DNA from: Arenicola marina | Lineage: Eukaryota > Annelida > Polychaeta > Arenicolidae | Direction of reading: 5' to 3' | Assembly: GCA_964019135.1 (NCBI GenBank) | Contig: OZ025248.1 | Span: forward strand, 10,113,574 to 10,177,573 | Length of the DNA stretch: 64,000 bases | Shown here: one piece after another, positions 30,001 through 45,000 of the stretch | Layout of the letters: every line of letters begins with the position of its first letter | Numbering within the stretch: position 1 is the stretch's first letter | Program-made: the position numbers and the translations under genes | Notes under the pieces: generated by a model | Told to the model about the DNA's origin: nothing | Seen by the model: the letters and a program-made list of their open reading frames with translations, nothing else | Database searches by the model: none

Positions 30001-33000
30001 GTTGATGAAGTAGAAAGCAAAGTTATGAATTGTAAATGTTCAGCTTGAGTGCATCTGAGAAGACGAATGACCCTAGTGATTGCTGAAGTGACCGGAGAAG
30101 TGACGTCCTGTTATGAGCTAATGGTGATCATTAATTGTGTCTGGCTTGTGTTTTCAGATTTCGACGAATGCGCCAGCAACCCATGCCAAAATGGTGGCAC
30201 CTGTACTGACGCGGTGAATGGCTACTCATGTGCTTGTGTTGCTGGTTACGTAGACAACGAGTGCCAGACAGGTGAGTTTGAGTTTGGTGGCAAATAAGAC
30301 CTTTTCCGGCGTAGCGCGTGACCTTAGACAGCAATAACGATGGAATACCTCTCCCCAGATGCACCATTTGCTCATCGTATAATGTTGATGAAGTAGAAAG
30401 CAAAGTTATGAATTGTAAATGTTCAGCTTGAGTGCATCTGAGAAGACGAATGACCCTAGTGATTGGTGAAGTGACCGGAGTAGTGACGTCCTGTTATGAG
30501 CTAATGGTGATCATTAATTGTGTCTGGCTTGTGTTTTCAGATTTCGACGAATGCGCCAGCAACCCATGCCAAAATGGTGGCACGTGTACTGACGCGGTGA
30601 ACGGCTACTCATGTGCTTGTGTGGCTGGTTACGTAGACAACGAGTGCCAGACAGGTGAGTTGGAGTTTGGTGGCAAATAAGACTTTCCCGGCGTGGCGTG
30701 TAACCTTAGACAGCAATAACGATGGAATACCTCTCCCCAGATGCACCATTTGCTCATCGTATATTGTTGATGAAGTAGAAAGCAAAGTTATGAATTGTAA
30801 ATGTTCAGCTTGAGTGGATCTGAGAAGACGAATGACCCTAGTGATTGGTGAATTGACCGGAGTAGTGACGTGCTGTCATGAGCTAATGGTGATCATTAAT
30901 TGTGTCTGGCTTGTTTTTTCAGATTTCGACGAATGCGCCAGCAACCCATGCCAAAATGGTGGCACGTGTACCGACGCGGTGAATGGCTACTCATGTGCTT
31001 GTGTTGCTGGTTACGTAGACAACGAGTGCCAGACAAGTGAGTTGGAGTTTGGTGGCAAATAAGACCTTTTCCGGCGTAGCACGTGACCTTAGACAGCAAT
31101 AACGATGGAATACCTCTCCCCAGGTGCACCATTTGCTCATCGTATATTGTTGATGAAGTAGAAAGCAAAGTTATGAATTGTAAATGTTCAGCTTGAGTGC
31201 ATCTGAGAAGACGAATGACCCTAGTGATTGGTGAAGTGACCGGAGTAGTGACGTCCTGTTATGAGCTAATGGTGATCATTAATTGTGTCTGGCTTGTGTT
31301 TTCAGATTTCGACGAATGCGCCAGCAACCCATGCCAAAATGGTGGCACCTGTACTGACGCGGTGAATGGCTACTCATGTGCTTGTGTTGCTGGTTACGTA
31401 GACAACGAGTGCCAGACAGGTGAGTTGGAGTTTGGTGGCAAATAAGACCTTTTCCGGCGTAGCGTGTAACCTTAGACAGCAATAACGATGGAATACCTCT
31501 CCCCAGATGCACCATTTGCTCATCGTATATTGTTGATGAAGTAGAAAGCAAAGTTATGAATTGTAAATGTTCAGCTTGAGTGGATCTGAGAAGACGAATG
31601 ACCCTAGTGATTGGTGAAGTGACCGGAGTGGTGACGTGCAGTCATGAGCTAATGGTGATCATTAATTGTGTCTGGCTTCTGTTTTCAGATTTTGACGAAT
31701 GCGCCAGCAACCCATGCCAAAATGGTGGCACGTGTACTGACGCGGTGAATGGCTACTCATGTGCTTGTGTTGCTGGTTACGTAGACAACGAGTGCCAGAC
31801 AGGTGAGTTGGAGTATGGTGGCAAATAAGACATTTTCCGGCGTAGCGCGTAACCTTAGACAGCAATAACGATGGAATACCTCTCCCCAGATGCACCATTT
31901 GCTCATCGTATATTGTTGATGAAGTAGAAAGCGAAGTTATGAATTGTAAATGTTTAGCTTGAGTGCATCTGAGAAGACGAATGACCCTAGTGATTGGTGA
32001 ATTGACCGGAGTAGTGACGTGCTGTCCTGAGCTAATGGTGATCATTAATTGTGTCTGGCTTGTGTTTTCAGATTTCGACGAATGCGCCAGCAACCCATGC
32101 CAAAATGGTGGCACGTGTACTGACGCGGTGAACGGCTACTCATGTGCTTGTGTTGCTGGTTACGTAGACAACGAGTGCCAGACAGGTGAGTTGGAGTTTG
32201 GTGGCAAATAAGACCTTTTCCGGCGTAGCGTGTGACCTTAGACAGCAATAACGATGGAATACCTCTCCCCAGATGCACCATTGGCTCATCGTATATCGTT
32301 GATGAAGTAGAAAGCAAAGTTATGAATTGTAAATGTTCAGCTTGAGTGCATCTGAGAAGACGAATGACCCTAGGGATTGCTGAAGTGACCGGAGTAGTGA
32401 CGTGCTGTCATAAGCTAATGGCGATCATTAATTGTGTCTGGCTTGTGTTTTCAGATTTCGACGAATGCGCCAGCAACCCATGCCAAAATGGTGGCACGTG
32501 TACTGACGCGGTGAATGGCTACTCATGTGCTTGTGTTGCTGGTTACGTAGACAACGAGTGCCAGACAGGTGAGTTGGAGTTTGGTGGCAAATAAGACCTT
32601 TTCCGGCGTAGCGCGTGACCTTAGACAGCAATAACGAGGGAATACCTCTCCCCAGATGCACCATTTGCTCATCGTATATTGTTGATGAAGTAGAAAGCAA
32701 AGTTATGAATTGTAAATGTTCAGCTTGAGTGCTTCTGAGAAGACGAATGACCCTAGTGATTGCTGAAGTGACCGGAGTAGTGACGTGTTGCCATGAGCTA
32801 ATGGTGATCATTAATTGTGTCTGGCTTGTGTTTTCAGATTTCGACGAATGCGCCAGCAACCCATGCCAAAATGGTGGCACGTGTACTGACGCGGTGAACG
32901 GCTACTCATGTGCTTGTGTTGCTGGTTACGTAGACAACGAGTGCCAGACAGGTGAGTTGGAGTTTGGTGGCAAATAAGACCTTTTCCGGCGTAGCGCGTG

Positions 33001-36000
33001 ACCTTAGACATCAATAACGATGGAATACCTCTCCCCAGATGCACCATTTGCTCATCGTATATTGTTGATGAAGTAGAAAGCAAAGTTATGAATTGTAAAT
33101 GTTCAGCTTGAGTGCATCTGACAAGACGAATGACCCTAGTGATTGCTGAAGTGACCGGAGTGGTGACGTGCAGTCATGAGCTAATGGTGATCATTAATTG
33201 TGTCTGGCTTCTGTTTTCAGATTTTGACGAATGCGCCAGCAACCCATGCCAAAATGGTGGCACGTGTACTGACACGGTGAATGGCTACTCATGTGCTTGT
33301 GTTGCTGGTTACGTAGACAACGAGTGCCAGACAGGTGAGTTGGAGTATGGTGGCAAATAAGACATTTTCCGGCGTAGCGCGTAACCTTAGACAGCAATAA
33401 CGATGGAATACCTCTCCCCAGATGCACCATTTGCTCATCGTATATTGTTGATGAAGTAGAAAGCGAAGTTATGAATTGTAAATGTTTAGCTTGAGTGCAT
33501 CTGAGAAGACGAATGACCCTAGTGATTGGTGAATTGACCGGAGTAGTGACGTGCTGTCCTGAGCTAATGGTGATCATTAATTGTGTCTGGCTTGTGTTTT
33601 CAGATTTCGACGAATGCGCCAGCAACCCATGCCAAAATGGTGGCACGTGTACTGACGCGGTGAACGGCTACTCATGTGCTTGTGTTGCTGGTTACGTAGA
33701 CAACGAGTGCCAGACAGGTGAGTTGGAGTTTGGTGGCAAATAAGACCTTTTCCGGCGTAGCGCGTGACCTTAGACAGCAATAACGATGGAATCCCCAGAT
33801 GCACCATTTGCTCATCGTATATCGTTGATGAAGTAGAAAGCAAAGTTATGAATTGTAAATGTTCAGCTTGAGTGCATCTGAGAAGACGAATGACCCTAGG
33901 GATTGCTGAAGTGACCGGAGTAGTGACGTGCTGTCATAAGCTAATGGCGATCATTAATTGTGTCTGGCTTGTGTTTTCAGATTTCGACGAATGCGCCAGC
34001 AACCCATGCCAAAATGGTGGCACGTGTACTGACGCGGTGAATGGCTACTCATGTGCTTGTGTTGCTGGTTACGTAGACAACGAGTGCCAGACAGGTGAGT
34101 TGGAGTTTGGTGGCAAATAAGACCTTTTCCGGCGTAGCGCGTGACCTTAGACAGCAATAACGATGGAATACCTCTCCCCAGATGCACCATTTGCTCATCG
34201 TATATTGTTGATGAAGTAGAAAGCAAAGTTATGAATTGTAAATGTTCAGCTTGAGTGCATCTGAGAAGACGAATGACCCTAGTGATTGCTGAAGTGACCG
34301 GAGTAGTGACGTGTTGCCATGAGCTAATGGTGATCATTAATTGTGTCTGGCTTGTGTTTTCAGATTTCGACGAATGCGCCAGCAACCCATGCCAAAATGG
34401 TGGCACGTGTACTGACGCGGTGAACGGCTACTCATGTGCTTGTGTTGCTGGTTACGTAGACAACGAGTGCCAGACAGGTGAGTTGGAGTTTGGTGGCAAA
34501 TAAGACCTTTTCCGGCGTAGCGCGTGACCTTAGACAGCAATAACGATGGAATACCTCTCCCCAGATGCACCATTTGCTCATCGTATATTGTTGATGAAGT
34601 AGAAAGCAAAGTTATGAATTGTAAATGTTCAGCTTGAGTGCATCTGAGAAGACGAATGACCCTAGTGATTGCTGAAGCGACCGGAGTAGTGACGTGTTGC
34701 CATGAGCTAATGGTGATCATTAATTGTGTCTGGCTTGTGTTTTCAGATTTCGACGAATGCGCCAGCAACCCATGCCAAAATGGTGGCACGTGTACTGACG
34801 CGGTGAACGGCTACTCATGTGCTTGTGTTGCTGGTTACGTAGACAACGAGTGCCAGACAGGTGAGTTGGAGTTTGGTGGCAAATAAGACCTTTTCCGGCG
34901 TAGCGCGTGACCTTAGACAGCAATAACGATGGAATACCTCTCCCCAGATGCACCATTGGCTCATCGTATATCGTTGATGAAGTAGAAAGCAAAGTTATGA
35001 ATTGTAAATGTTCAGCTTGAGTGCATCTGAGAAGACGAATGACCCTAGGGATTGCTGAAGTGACCGGAGTAGTGACGTGCTGTCATAAGCTAATGGCGAT
35101 CATTAATTGTGTCTGGCTTGTGTTTTCAGATTTCGACGAATGCGCCAGCAACCCATGCCAAAATGGTGGCACGTGTACTGACGCGGTGAATGGCTACTCA
35201 TGTGCTTGTGTTGCTGGTTACGTAGACAACGAGTGCCAGACAGGTGAGTTGGAGTTTGGTGGCAAATAAGACCTTTTCCGGCGTAGCGCGTGACCTTAGA
35301 CAGCAATAACGAGGGAATACCTCTCCCCAGATGCACCATTTGCTCATCGTATATTGTTGATGAAGTAGAAAGCAAAGTTATGAATTGTAAATGTTCAGCT
35401 TGAGTGCATCTGAGAAGACGAATGACCCTAGTGATTGCTGAAGTGACCGGAGTAGTGACGTGCTGTCATGAGCTAATGGTGATCATTAATTGTGTCTGGC
35501 TTGTGTTTTCAGATTTCGACGAATGCGCCAGCAACCCATGCCGAAATGGTGGCACGTGTACTGACGCGGTGAATGGCTACTCATGTGCTTGTGTTGCTGG
35601 TTACGTAGACAACGAGTGCCAGACAGGTGAGTTTGAGTTTGGTGTCAAATAAGACCTTTTCAGGCGTAGCGCGTGACCTTAGACAGCAATAACGATGGAA
35701 TACCTCTCCCCAGATGCACCATTTACTCATCGTATATTGTTGATGAAGTAGAAAGCAAAGTTATGAATTGTAAATGTTCAGCTTGAGTGCATCTGAGAAG
35801 ACGAATGACCCTAGTGATTGCTGAAGTGACCGGAGTAGTGACGTGTTGCCATGAGCTAATGGTGATCATTAATTGTGTCTGGCTTGCGTTTTCAGATTTC
35901 GACGAATGCGCCAGCAACCCATGCCAAAATGGTGGCACGTGTACTGACGCGGTGAACGGCTACTCATGTGCTTGTGTTGCTGGTTACGTAGACAACGAGT

Positions 36001-39000
36001 GCCAGACAGGTGAGTTGGAGTTTGGTGGCAAATAAGACCTTTTCCGGCGTAGCGCGTGACCTTAGACAGCAATAACGATGGAATACCTCTCCCCAGATGC
36101 ACCATTTGCTCATCGTATATTGTTGATGAAGTAGAAAGCAAAGTTATGAATTGTAAATGTTCAGCTTGAGTGCATCTGAGAAGACGAATGACCCTAGTGA
36201 TTGCTGAAGTGACCGGAGTAGTGACGTGTTGCCATGAGCTAATGGTGATCATTAATTGTGTCTGGCTTGTGTTTTCAGATTTCGACGAATGCGCCAGCAA
36301 CCCATGCCAAAATGGTGGCACGTGTACTGACGCGGTGAACGGCTACTCATGTGCTTGTGTTGCTGGTTACGTAGACAACGAGTGCCAGACAGGTGAGTTG
36401 GAGTTTGGTGGCAAATAAGACCTTTTCCGGCGTAGCGCGTGACCTTAGACAGCAATAACGATGGAATACCTCTCCCCAGATGCACCATTGGCTCATCGTA
36501 TATCGTTGATGAAGTAGAAAGCAAAGTTATGAATTGTAAATGTTCAGCTTGAGTGCATCTGAGAAGACGAATGACCCTAGGGATTGCTGAAGTGACCGGA
36601 GTAGTGACGTGCTGTCATAAGCTAATGGCGATCATTAATTGTGTCTGGCTTGTGTTTTCAGATTTCGACGAATGCGCCAGCAACCCATGCCAAAATGGTG
36701 GCACGTGTACTGACGCGGTGAATGGCTACTCATGTGCTTGTGTTGCTGGTTACGTAGACAACGAGTGCCAGACAGGTGAGTTGGAGTTTGGTGGCAAATA
36801 AGACCTTTTCCGGCGTAGCGCGTGACCTTAGACAGCAATAACGAGGGAATACCTCTCCCCAGATGCACCATTTGCTCATCGTATATTGTTGATGAAGTAG
36901 AAAGCAAAGTTATGAATTGTAAATGTTCAGCTTGAGTGCATCTGAGAAGACGAATGACCCTAGTGATTGCTGAAGTGACCGGAGTAGTGACGTGCTGTCA
37001 TGAGCTAATGGTGATCATTAATTGTGTCTGGCTTGTGTTTTCAGATTTCGACGAATGCGCCAGCAACCCATGCCAAAATGGTGGCACGTGTACTGACGCG
37101 GTGAATGGCTACTCATGTGCTTGTGTTGCTGGTTACGTAGACAACGAGTGCCAGACAGGTGAGTTTGAGTTTGGTGTCAAATAAGACCTTTTCAGGCGTA
37201 GCGCGTGACCTTAGACAGCAATAACGATGGAATACCTCTCCCCAGATGCACCATTTACTCATCGTATATTGTTGATGAAGTAGAAAGCAAAGTTATGAAT
37301 TGTAAATGTTCAGCTTGAGTGCATCTGAGAAGACGAATGACCCTAGTGATTGCTGAAGTGACCGGAGTAGTGACGTGTTGCCATGAGCTAATGGTGATCA
37401 TTAATTGTGTCTGGCTTGTGTTTTCAGATTTCGACGAATGCGCCAGCAACCCATGCCAAAATGGTGGCACGTGTACTGACGCGGTGAACGGCTACTCATG
37501 TGCTTGTGTTGCTGGTTACGTAGACAACGAGTGCCAGACAGGTGAGTTGGAGTTTGGTGGCAAATAAGGCCTTTTCCGGCGTAGCGCGTGACCTTAGACA
37601 GCAATAACGATGGAATACCTCTCCCCAGATACACCATTTGCTCATCGTCTATCGTTGATGAAGTAGAAAGCAAAGTTATGAATTGTAAATGTTCAGCTTG
37701 AGTGCATCTGAGAAGACGAATGACCCTAGTGATTGCTGAAGTAACCGGAGTAGTGACGTGCTGTCATAAGCTAATGGCGATCATTAATTGGGTCTGGCTT
37801 GTGTGTTCAGATTTCGACGAATGCGCCAGCAACCCATGCCAAAATGGTGGCACGTGTACTGACGCGGTGAATGGCTACTCATGTGCTTGTGTTGCTGGTT
37901 ACGTAGACAACGAGTGCCAGACAGGTGAGTTGGAGTTTGGTGGCATATAAGACCTTTTCCGGCGTAGCGTGTAACCTTAGACAGCAATAACGATGGAATA
38001 CCTCTCCCCAGATGCACCATTTGCTCATCGTATATTGTTGATGAAATAGAAAGCAAAGTTATGAATTGTAAATGTTCAGCTTGAGTCGATCTGAGAAGAC
38101 GAATGATCCTAGTGATTGGTGAAGTGAGCGGAGTAGTGACGTGCTGTCATGAGCTAATGGTGATCATTAATTGTGTCTGGCTTGTGTTTTCAGATTTTGA
38201 CGAATGCGCCAGCAACCCATGCCAAAATGGTGGCACGTGTACTGACGCGGTGAATGGCTACTCATGTGCTTGTGTTGCTGGTTACGTAGACAACGAGTGC
38301 CAGACAGGTGAGTTGGAGTTTGGTGGCAAATAAGACCTTTTCCGGCGTAGCGCGTGACCTTAGACAGCAATAACGAGGGAATACCTCTCCCCAGATGCAC
38401 CATTTGCTCATCGTATATTGTTGATGAAGTAGAAAGCAAAGTTATGAATTGTAAATGTTCAGCTTGAGTGCATCTGAGAAGACGAATGACCCTAGTGATT
38501 GCTGAAGTGACCGGAGTAGTGACGTGTTGCCATGAGCTAATGGTGATCATTAATTGTGTCTGGCTTGTGTTTTCAGATTTCGACGAATGCGCCAGCAACC
38601 CATGCCAAAATGGTGGCACGTGTACTGACGCGGTGAACGGCTACTCATGTGCTTGTGTTGCTGGTTACGTAGACAACGAGTGCCAGACAGGTGAGTTGGA
38701 GTTTGGTGGCAAATAAGGCCTTTTCCGGCGTAGCGCGTGACCTTAGACAGCAATAACGATGGAATACCTCTCCCCAGATACACCATTTGCTCATCGTCTA
38801 TCGTTGATGAAGTAGAAAGCAAAGTTATGAATTGTAAATGTTCAGCTTGAGTGCATCTGAGAAGACGAATGACCCTAGTGATTGCTGAAGTAACCGGAGT
38901 AGTGACGTGCTGTCATAAGCTAATGGCGATCATTAATTGGGTCTGGCTTGTGTGTTCAGATTTCGACGAATGCGCCAGCAACCCATGCCAAAATGGTGGC

Positions 39001-42000
39001 ACGTGTACTGACGCGGTGAATGGCTACTCATGTGCTTGTGTTGCTGGTTACGTAGACAACGAGTGCCAGACAGGTGAGTTGGAGTTTGGTGGCATATAAG
39101 ACCTTTTCCGGCGTAGCGTGTAACCTTAGACAGCAATAACGATGGAATACCTCTCCCCAGATGCACCATTTGCTCATCGTATATTGTTGATGAAATAGAA
39201 AGCAAAGTTATGAATTGTAAATGTTCAGCTTGAGTCGATCTGAGAAGACGAATGATCCTAGTGATTGGTGAAGTGAGCGGAGTAGTGACGTGCTGTCATG
39301 AGCTAATGGTGATCATTAATTGTGTCTGGCTTGTGTTTTCAGATTTTGACGAATGCGCCAGCAACCCATGCCAAAATGGTGGCACGTGTACTGACGCGGT
39401 GAATGGCTACTCATGTGCTTGTGTTGCTGGTTACGTAGACAACAAGTGCCAGACAGGTGAGTTGGAGTTTGGTGGCAAATAAGACCTTTTCCGGCGTAGC
39501 GCGTGACCTTAGACAGCAATAACGAGGGAATACCTCTCCCCAGATGCACCATTTGCTCATCGTATATTGTTGATGAAGTAGAAAGCAAAGTTATGAATTG
39601 TAAATGTTCAGCTTGAGTGCATCTGAGAAGACGAATGACCCTAGTGATTGCTGAAGTGACCGGAGCAGTGACGTGTTGCCATGAGCTAATGGTGATCATT
39701 AATTGTGTCTGGCTTGTGTTTTCAGATTTCGACGAATGCGCCAGCAACCCATGCCAAAATGGTGGCACGTGTACTGACGCGGTGAACGGCTACTCATGTG
39801 CTTGTGTTGCTGGTTACGTAGACAACGAGTGCCAGACAGGTGAGTTCGAGTTTGGTGGCAAATAAGACCTTTTCCGGCGTAGCGCGTGACCTTAGACAGC
39901 AATAACGATGGAATACCTCTCCCCAGATGCACCATTGGCTCATCGTATATCGTTGATGAAGTAGAAAGCAAAGTTATGAATTGTAAATGTTCAGCTTGAG
40001 TGCATCTGAGAAGACGAATGACCCTAGGGATTGCTGAAGTGACCGGAGTAGTGACGTGCTGTCATAAGCTAATGGCGATCATTAATTGTGTCTGGCTTGT
40101 GTTTTCAGATTTCGACGAATGCGCCAGCAACCCATGCCAAAATGGTGGCGCGTGTACTGACGCGGTGAATGGCTACTCATGTGCTTGTGTTGCTGGTTAC
40201 GTAGACAACGAGTGCCAGACAGGTGAGTTGGAGTTTGGTGGCAAATAAGACCTTTTCCGGCGTAGCGCGTGACCTTAGACAGCAATACGAGGGAATACCT
40301 CTCCCCAGATGCACCATTTGCTCATCGTATATTGTTGATGAAGTAGAAAGCAAAGTTATGAATTGTAAATGTTCAGCTTGAGTGCATCTGAGAAGACGAA
40401 TGACCCTAGTGATTGCTGAAGTGACCGGAGTAGTGACGTGCTGTCATGAGCTAATGGTGATCATTAATTGTGTCTGGCTTGTGTTTTCAGATTTCGACGA
40501 ATGCGCCAGCAACCCATGCCAAAATGGTGGCACGTGTACTGACGGGGTGAATGGCTACTCATGTGCTTGTGTTGCTGGTTACGTAGACAACGAGTGCCAG
40601 ACAGGTGAGTTTGAGTTTGGTGTCAAATAAGACCTTTTCAGGCGTAGCGCGTGACCTTAGACAGCAATAACGATGGAATACCTCTCCCCAGATGCACCAT
40701 TTACTCATCGTATATTGTTGATGAAGTAGAAAGCAAAGTTATGAATTGTAAATGTTCAGCTTGAGTGCATCTGAGAAGACGAATGACCCTAGTGATTGCT
40801 GAAGTGACCGGAGTAGTGACGTGTTGCCATGAGCTAATGGTGATCATTAATTGTGTCTGGCTTGTGTTTTCAGATTTCGACGAATGCGCCAGCAACCCAT
40901 GCCAAAATGGTGGCACGTGTACTGACGCGGTGAACGGCTACTCATGTGCTTGTGTTGCTGGTTACGTAGACAACGAGTGCCAGACAGGTGAGTTGGAGTT
41001 TGGTGGCAAATAAGACCTTTTCCGGCGTAGCGCGTGACCTTAGACAGCAATAACGATGGAATACCTCTCCCCAGATGCACCATTTGCTCATCGTCTATCG
41101 TTGATGAAGTAGAAAGCAAAGTTATGAATTGTAAATGTTCAGCTTGAGTGCATCTGAGAAGACGAATGACCCTAGTGATTGCTGAAGTAACCGGAGTAGT
41201 GACGTGCTGTCATAAGCTAATGGCGATCATTAATTGGGTCTGGCTTGTGTGTTCAGATTTCGACGAATGCGCCAGCAACCCATGCCAAAATGGTGGCACG
41301 TGTACTGACGCGGTGAATGGCTACTCATGTGCTTGTGTTGCTGGTTACGTAGACAACGAGTGCCAGACAGGTGAGTTGGAGTTTGGTGGCATATAAGACC
41401 TTTTCCGGCGTAGCGTGTAACCTTAGACAGCAATAACGATGGAATACCTCTCCCCAGATGCACCATTTGCTCATCGTATATTGTTGATGAAATAGAAAGC
41501 AAAGTTATGAATTGTAAATGTTCAGCTTGAGTCGATCTGAGAAGACGAATGACCCTAGTGATTGGTGAAGTGAGCGGAGTAGTGACGTGCTGTCATGAGC
41601 TAATGGTGATCATTAATTGTGTCTGGCTTGTGTTTTCAGATTTTGACGAATGCGCCAGCAACCCATGCCAAAATGGTGGCACGTGTACTGACACGGTGAA
41701 TGGCTACTCATGTGCTTGTGTTGCTGGTTACGTAGACAACGAGTGCCAGACAGGTGAGTTGGAGTATGGTGGCAAATAAGACATTTTCCGGCGTAGCGCG
41801 TAATCTTAGACAGCAATAACGATGGAATACCTCTCCCCAGATGCACCATTTGCTCATCGTATATTGTTGATGAAGTAGAAAGCGAAGTTATGAATTGTAA
41901 ATGTTTAGCTTGAGTGCATCTGAGAAGACGAATGACCCTAGTGATTGCTGAAGTGACCGGAGTAGTGACGTGCTGTCATGAGCTAATGGTGATCATTAAT

Positions 42001-45000
42001 TGTGTCTGGCTTGTGTTTTCAGATTTCGACGAATGCGCCAGCAACCCATGCCAAAATGGTGGCACGTGTACTGACGCGGTGAACGGCTACTCATGTGCTT
42101 GTGTTGCTGGTTACGTAGACAACGAGTGCCAGACAGGTGAGTTGGAGTTTGGTGGCAAATAAGACCTTTTCCGGCGTAGCGCGTGACCTTAGACAGCAAT
42201 AACGATGGAATACCTCTGCCCAGATGCACCATTGGCTCATCGTATATCGTTGATGAAGTAGAAAGCAAAGTTATGAATTGTAAATGTTCAGCTTGAGTGC
42301 ATCTGAGAAGACGAATGACCCTAGTGATTGCTGAAGTGACCGGAGTAGTGACGTGCTGTCATAAGCTAATGGCGATCATTAATTGTGTCTGGCTTGTGTT
42401 TTCAGATTTCGACGAATGCGCCAGCAACCCATGCCAAAATGGTGGCACGTGTACTGACGCGGTGAATGGCTACTCATGTGCTTGTGTTGCTGGTTACGTA
42501 GACAACGAGTGCCAGACAGGTGAGTTCGAGTTTGGTGGCAAATAAGACCTTTTCCGGCGTAGCGCGTGACCTTAGACAGCAATAACGATGGAATACCTCT
42601 CCCCAGATGCACCATTTGCTCATCGTATATTGTTGATGAACTAGAAAGCAAAGTTATGAATTGTAAATGTTCAGCTTGAGTGCATCTGAGAAGACGAATG
42701 ACCCTAGTGATTGCTGAAGTGACCGGAGTAGTGACGTGTTGCCATGAGCTAATGGTGATCATTAATTGTGTCTGGCTTGTGTTTTCAGATTTCGACGAAT
42801 GCGCCAGCAACCCATGCCAAAATGGTGGCACGTGTACTGACGCTGTGAACGGCTACTCATGTGCTTGTGTTGCTGGTTACGTAGACAACGAGTGCCAGAC
42901 AGGTGAGTTCGAGTTTGGTGGCAAATAAGGCCTTTTCCGGCGTAGCGCGTGACCTTAGACAGCAATAACGATGGAATACCTCTCCCCAGATGCACCATTT
43001 GCTCATCGTCTATCGTTGATGAAGTAGAAAGCAAAGTTATGAATTGTAAATGTTCAGCTTGAGTGCATCTGAGAAGACGAATGACCCTAGTGATTGCTGA
43101 AGTAACCGGAGTAGTGACGTGCTGTCATAAGCTAATGGCGATCATTAATTGTGTCTGGCTTGTGTGTTCAGATTTCGACGAATGCGCCAGCAACCCATGC
43201 CAAAATGGTGGCACGTGTACTGACGCGGTGAATGGCTACTCATGTGCTTGTGTTGCTGGTTACGTAGACAACGAGTGCCAGACAGGTGAGTTGGAGTTTG
43301 GTGGCATATAAGACCTTTTCCGGCGTAGCGTGTAACCTTAGACAGCAATAACGATGGAATACCTCTCCCCAGATGCACCATTTGCTCATCGTATATTGTT
43401 GATGAAGTAGAAAGCAAAGTTATGAATTGTAAATGTTCAGCTTGAGTCGATCTGAGAAGACGAATGACCCTAGTGATTGGTGAAGTGAGCGGAGTAGTGA
43501 CGTCCAGTCATGAGCTAATGGTGATCATTAATTGTGTCTGGCTTGTGTTTTCAGATTTTGACGAATGCGCCAGCAACCCATGCCAAAATGGTGGCACGTG
43601 TACTGACACGGTGAACGGCTACTCATGTGCTTGTGTTGCTGGTTACGTAGACAACGAGTGCCAGACAGGTGAGTTGGAGTATGGTGGCAAATAAGACATT
43701 TTCCGGCGTAGCGCGTAACCTTAGACAGCAATAACGATGGAATACCTCTCCCCAGATGCACCATTTGCTCATCGTATATTGTTGATGAAGTAGAAAGCGA
43801 AGTTATGAATTGTAAATGTTTAGCTTGAGTGCATCTGAGAAGACGAATGACCCTAGTGATTGCTGAAGTGACCGGAGTAGTGACGTGCTGTCATGAGCTA
43901 ATGGTGATCATTAATTGTGTCTGGCTTGTGTTTTCAGATTTCGACGAATGCGCCAGCAACCCATGCCAAAATGGTGGCACGTGTACTGACGCGGTGAACG
44001 GCTACTCATGTGCTTGTGTTGCTGGTTACGTAGACAACGAGTGCCAGACAGGTGAGTTGGAGTTTGGTGGCAAATAAGACCTTTTCCGGCGTAGCGCGTG
44101 ACCTTAGACAGCAATAACGATGGAATACCTCTGCCCAGATGCACCATTGGCTCATCGTATATCGTTGATGAAGTAGAAAGCAAAGTTATGAATTGTAAAT
44201 GTTCAGCTTGAGTGCATCTGAGAAGATGAATGACCCTAGTGATTGCTGAAGTGACCGGAGTAGTGACGTGCTGTCATAAGCTAATGGCGATCATTAATTG
44301 TGTCTGGCTTGTGTTTTCAGATTTCGACGAATGCGCCAGCAACCCATGCCAAAATGGTGGCACGTGTACTGACGCGGTGAACGGCTACTCATGTGCTTGT
44401 GTTGCTGGTTACGTAGACAACGAGTGCCAGACAGGTGAGTTGGAGTTTGGTGGCAAATAAGACCTTTTCCCGCGTAGCGCGTGACCTTAGACAGCAATAA
44501 CGATGGAATACCTCTCCCCAGATGCACCATTTGCTCATCGTATATTGTTGATGAAGTAGAAAGCAAAGTTATGAATTGTAAATGTTCAGCTTGAGTGCAT
44601 CTGAGAAGACGAATGACCCTAGTGATTGCTGAAGTGACCGGAGTAGTGACGTGTTGCCATGAGCTAATGGTGATCATTAATTGTGTCTGGCTTGTGTTTT
44701 CAGATTTCGACGAATGCGCCAGCAACCCATGCCAAAATGGTGGCACGTGTACTGACGCGGTGAACGGCTACTCATGTGCTTGTGTTGCTGGTTACGTAGA
44801 CAACGAGTGCCAGACAGGTGAGTTGGAGTTTGGTGGCAAATAAGACCTTTTTCCGGCGTAGCGCGTGACCTTAGACAGCAATAACGATGGAATACCTCTC
44901 CCCAGATGCACCATTTGCTCATCGTATATTGTTGATGAAGTAGAAAGCAAAGTTATGAGTTGTAGATGTTCAGCTTGAGTGCATCTGAGCAGACGAATGA

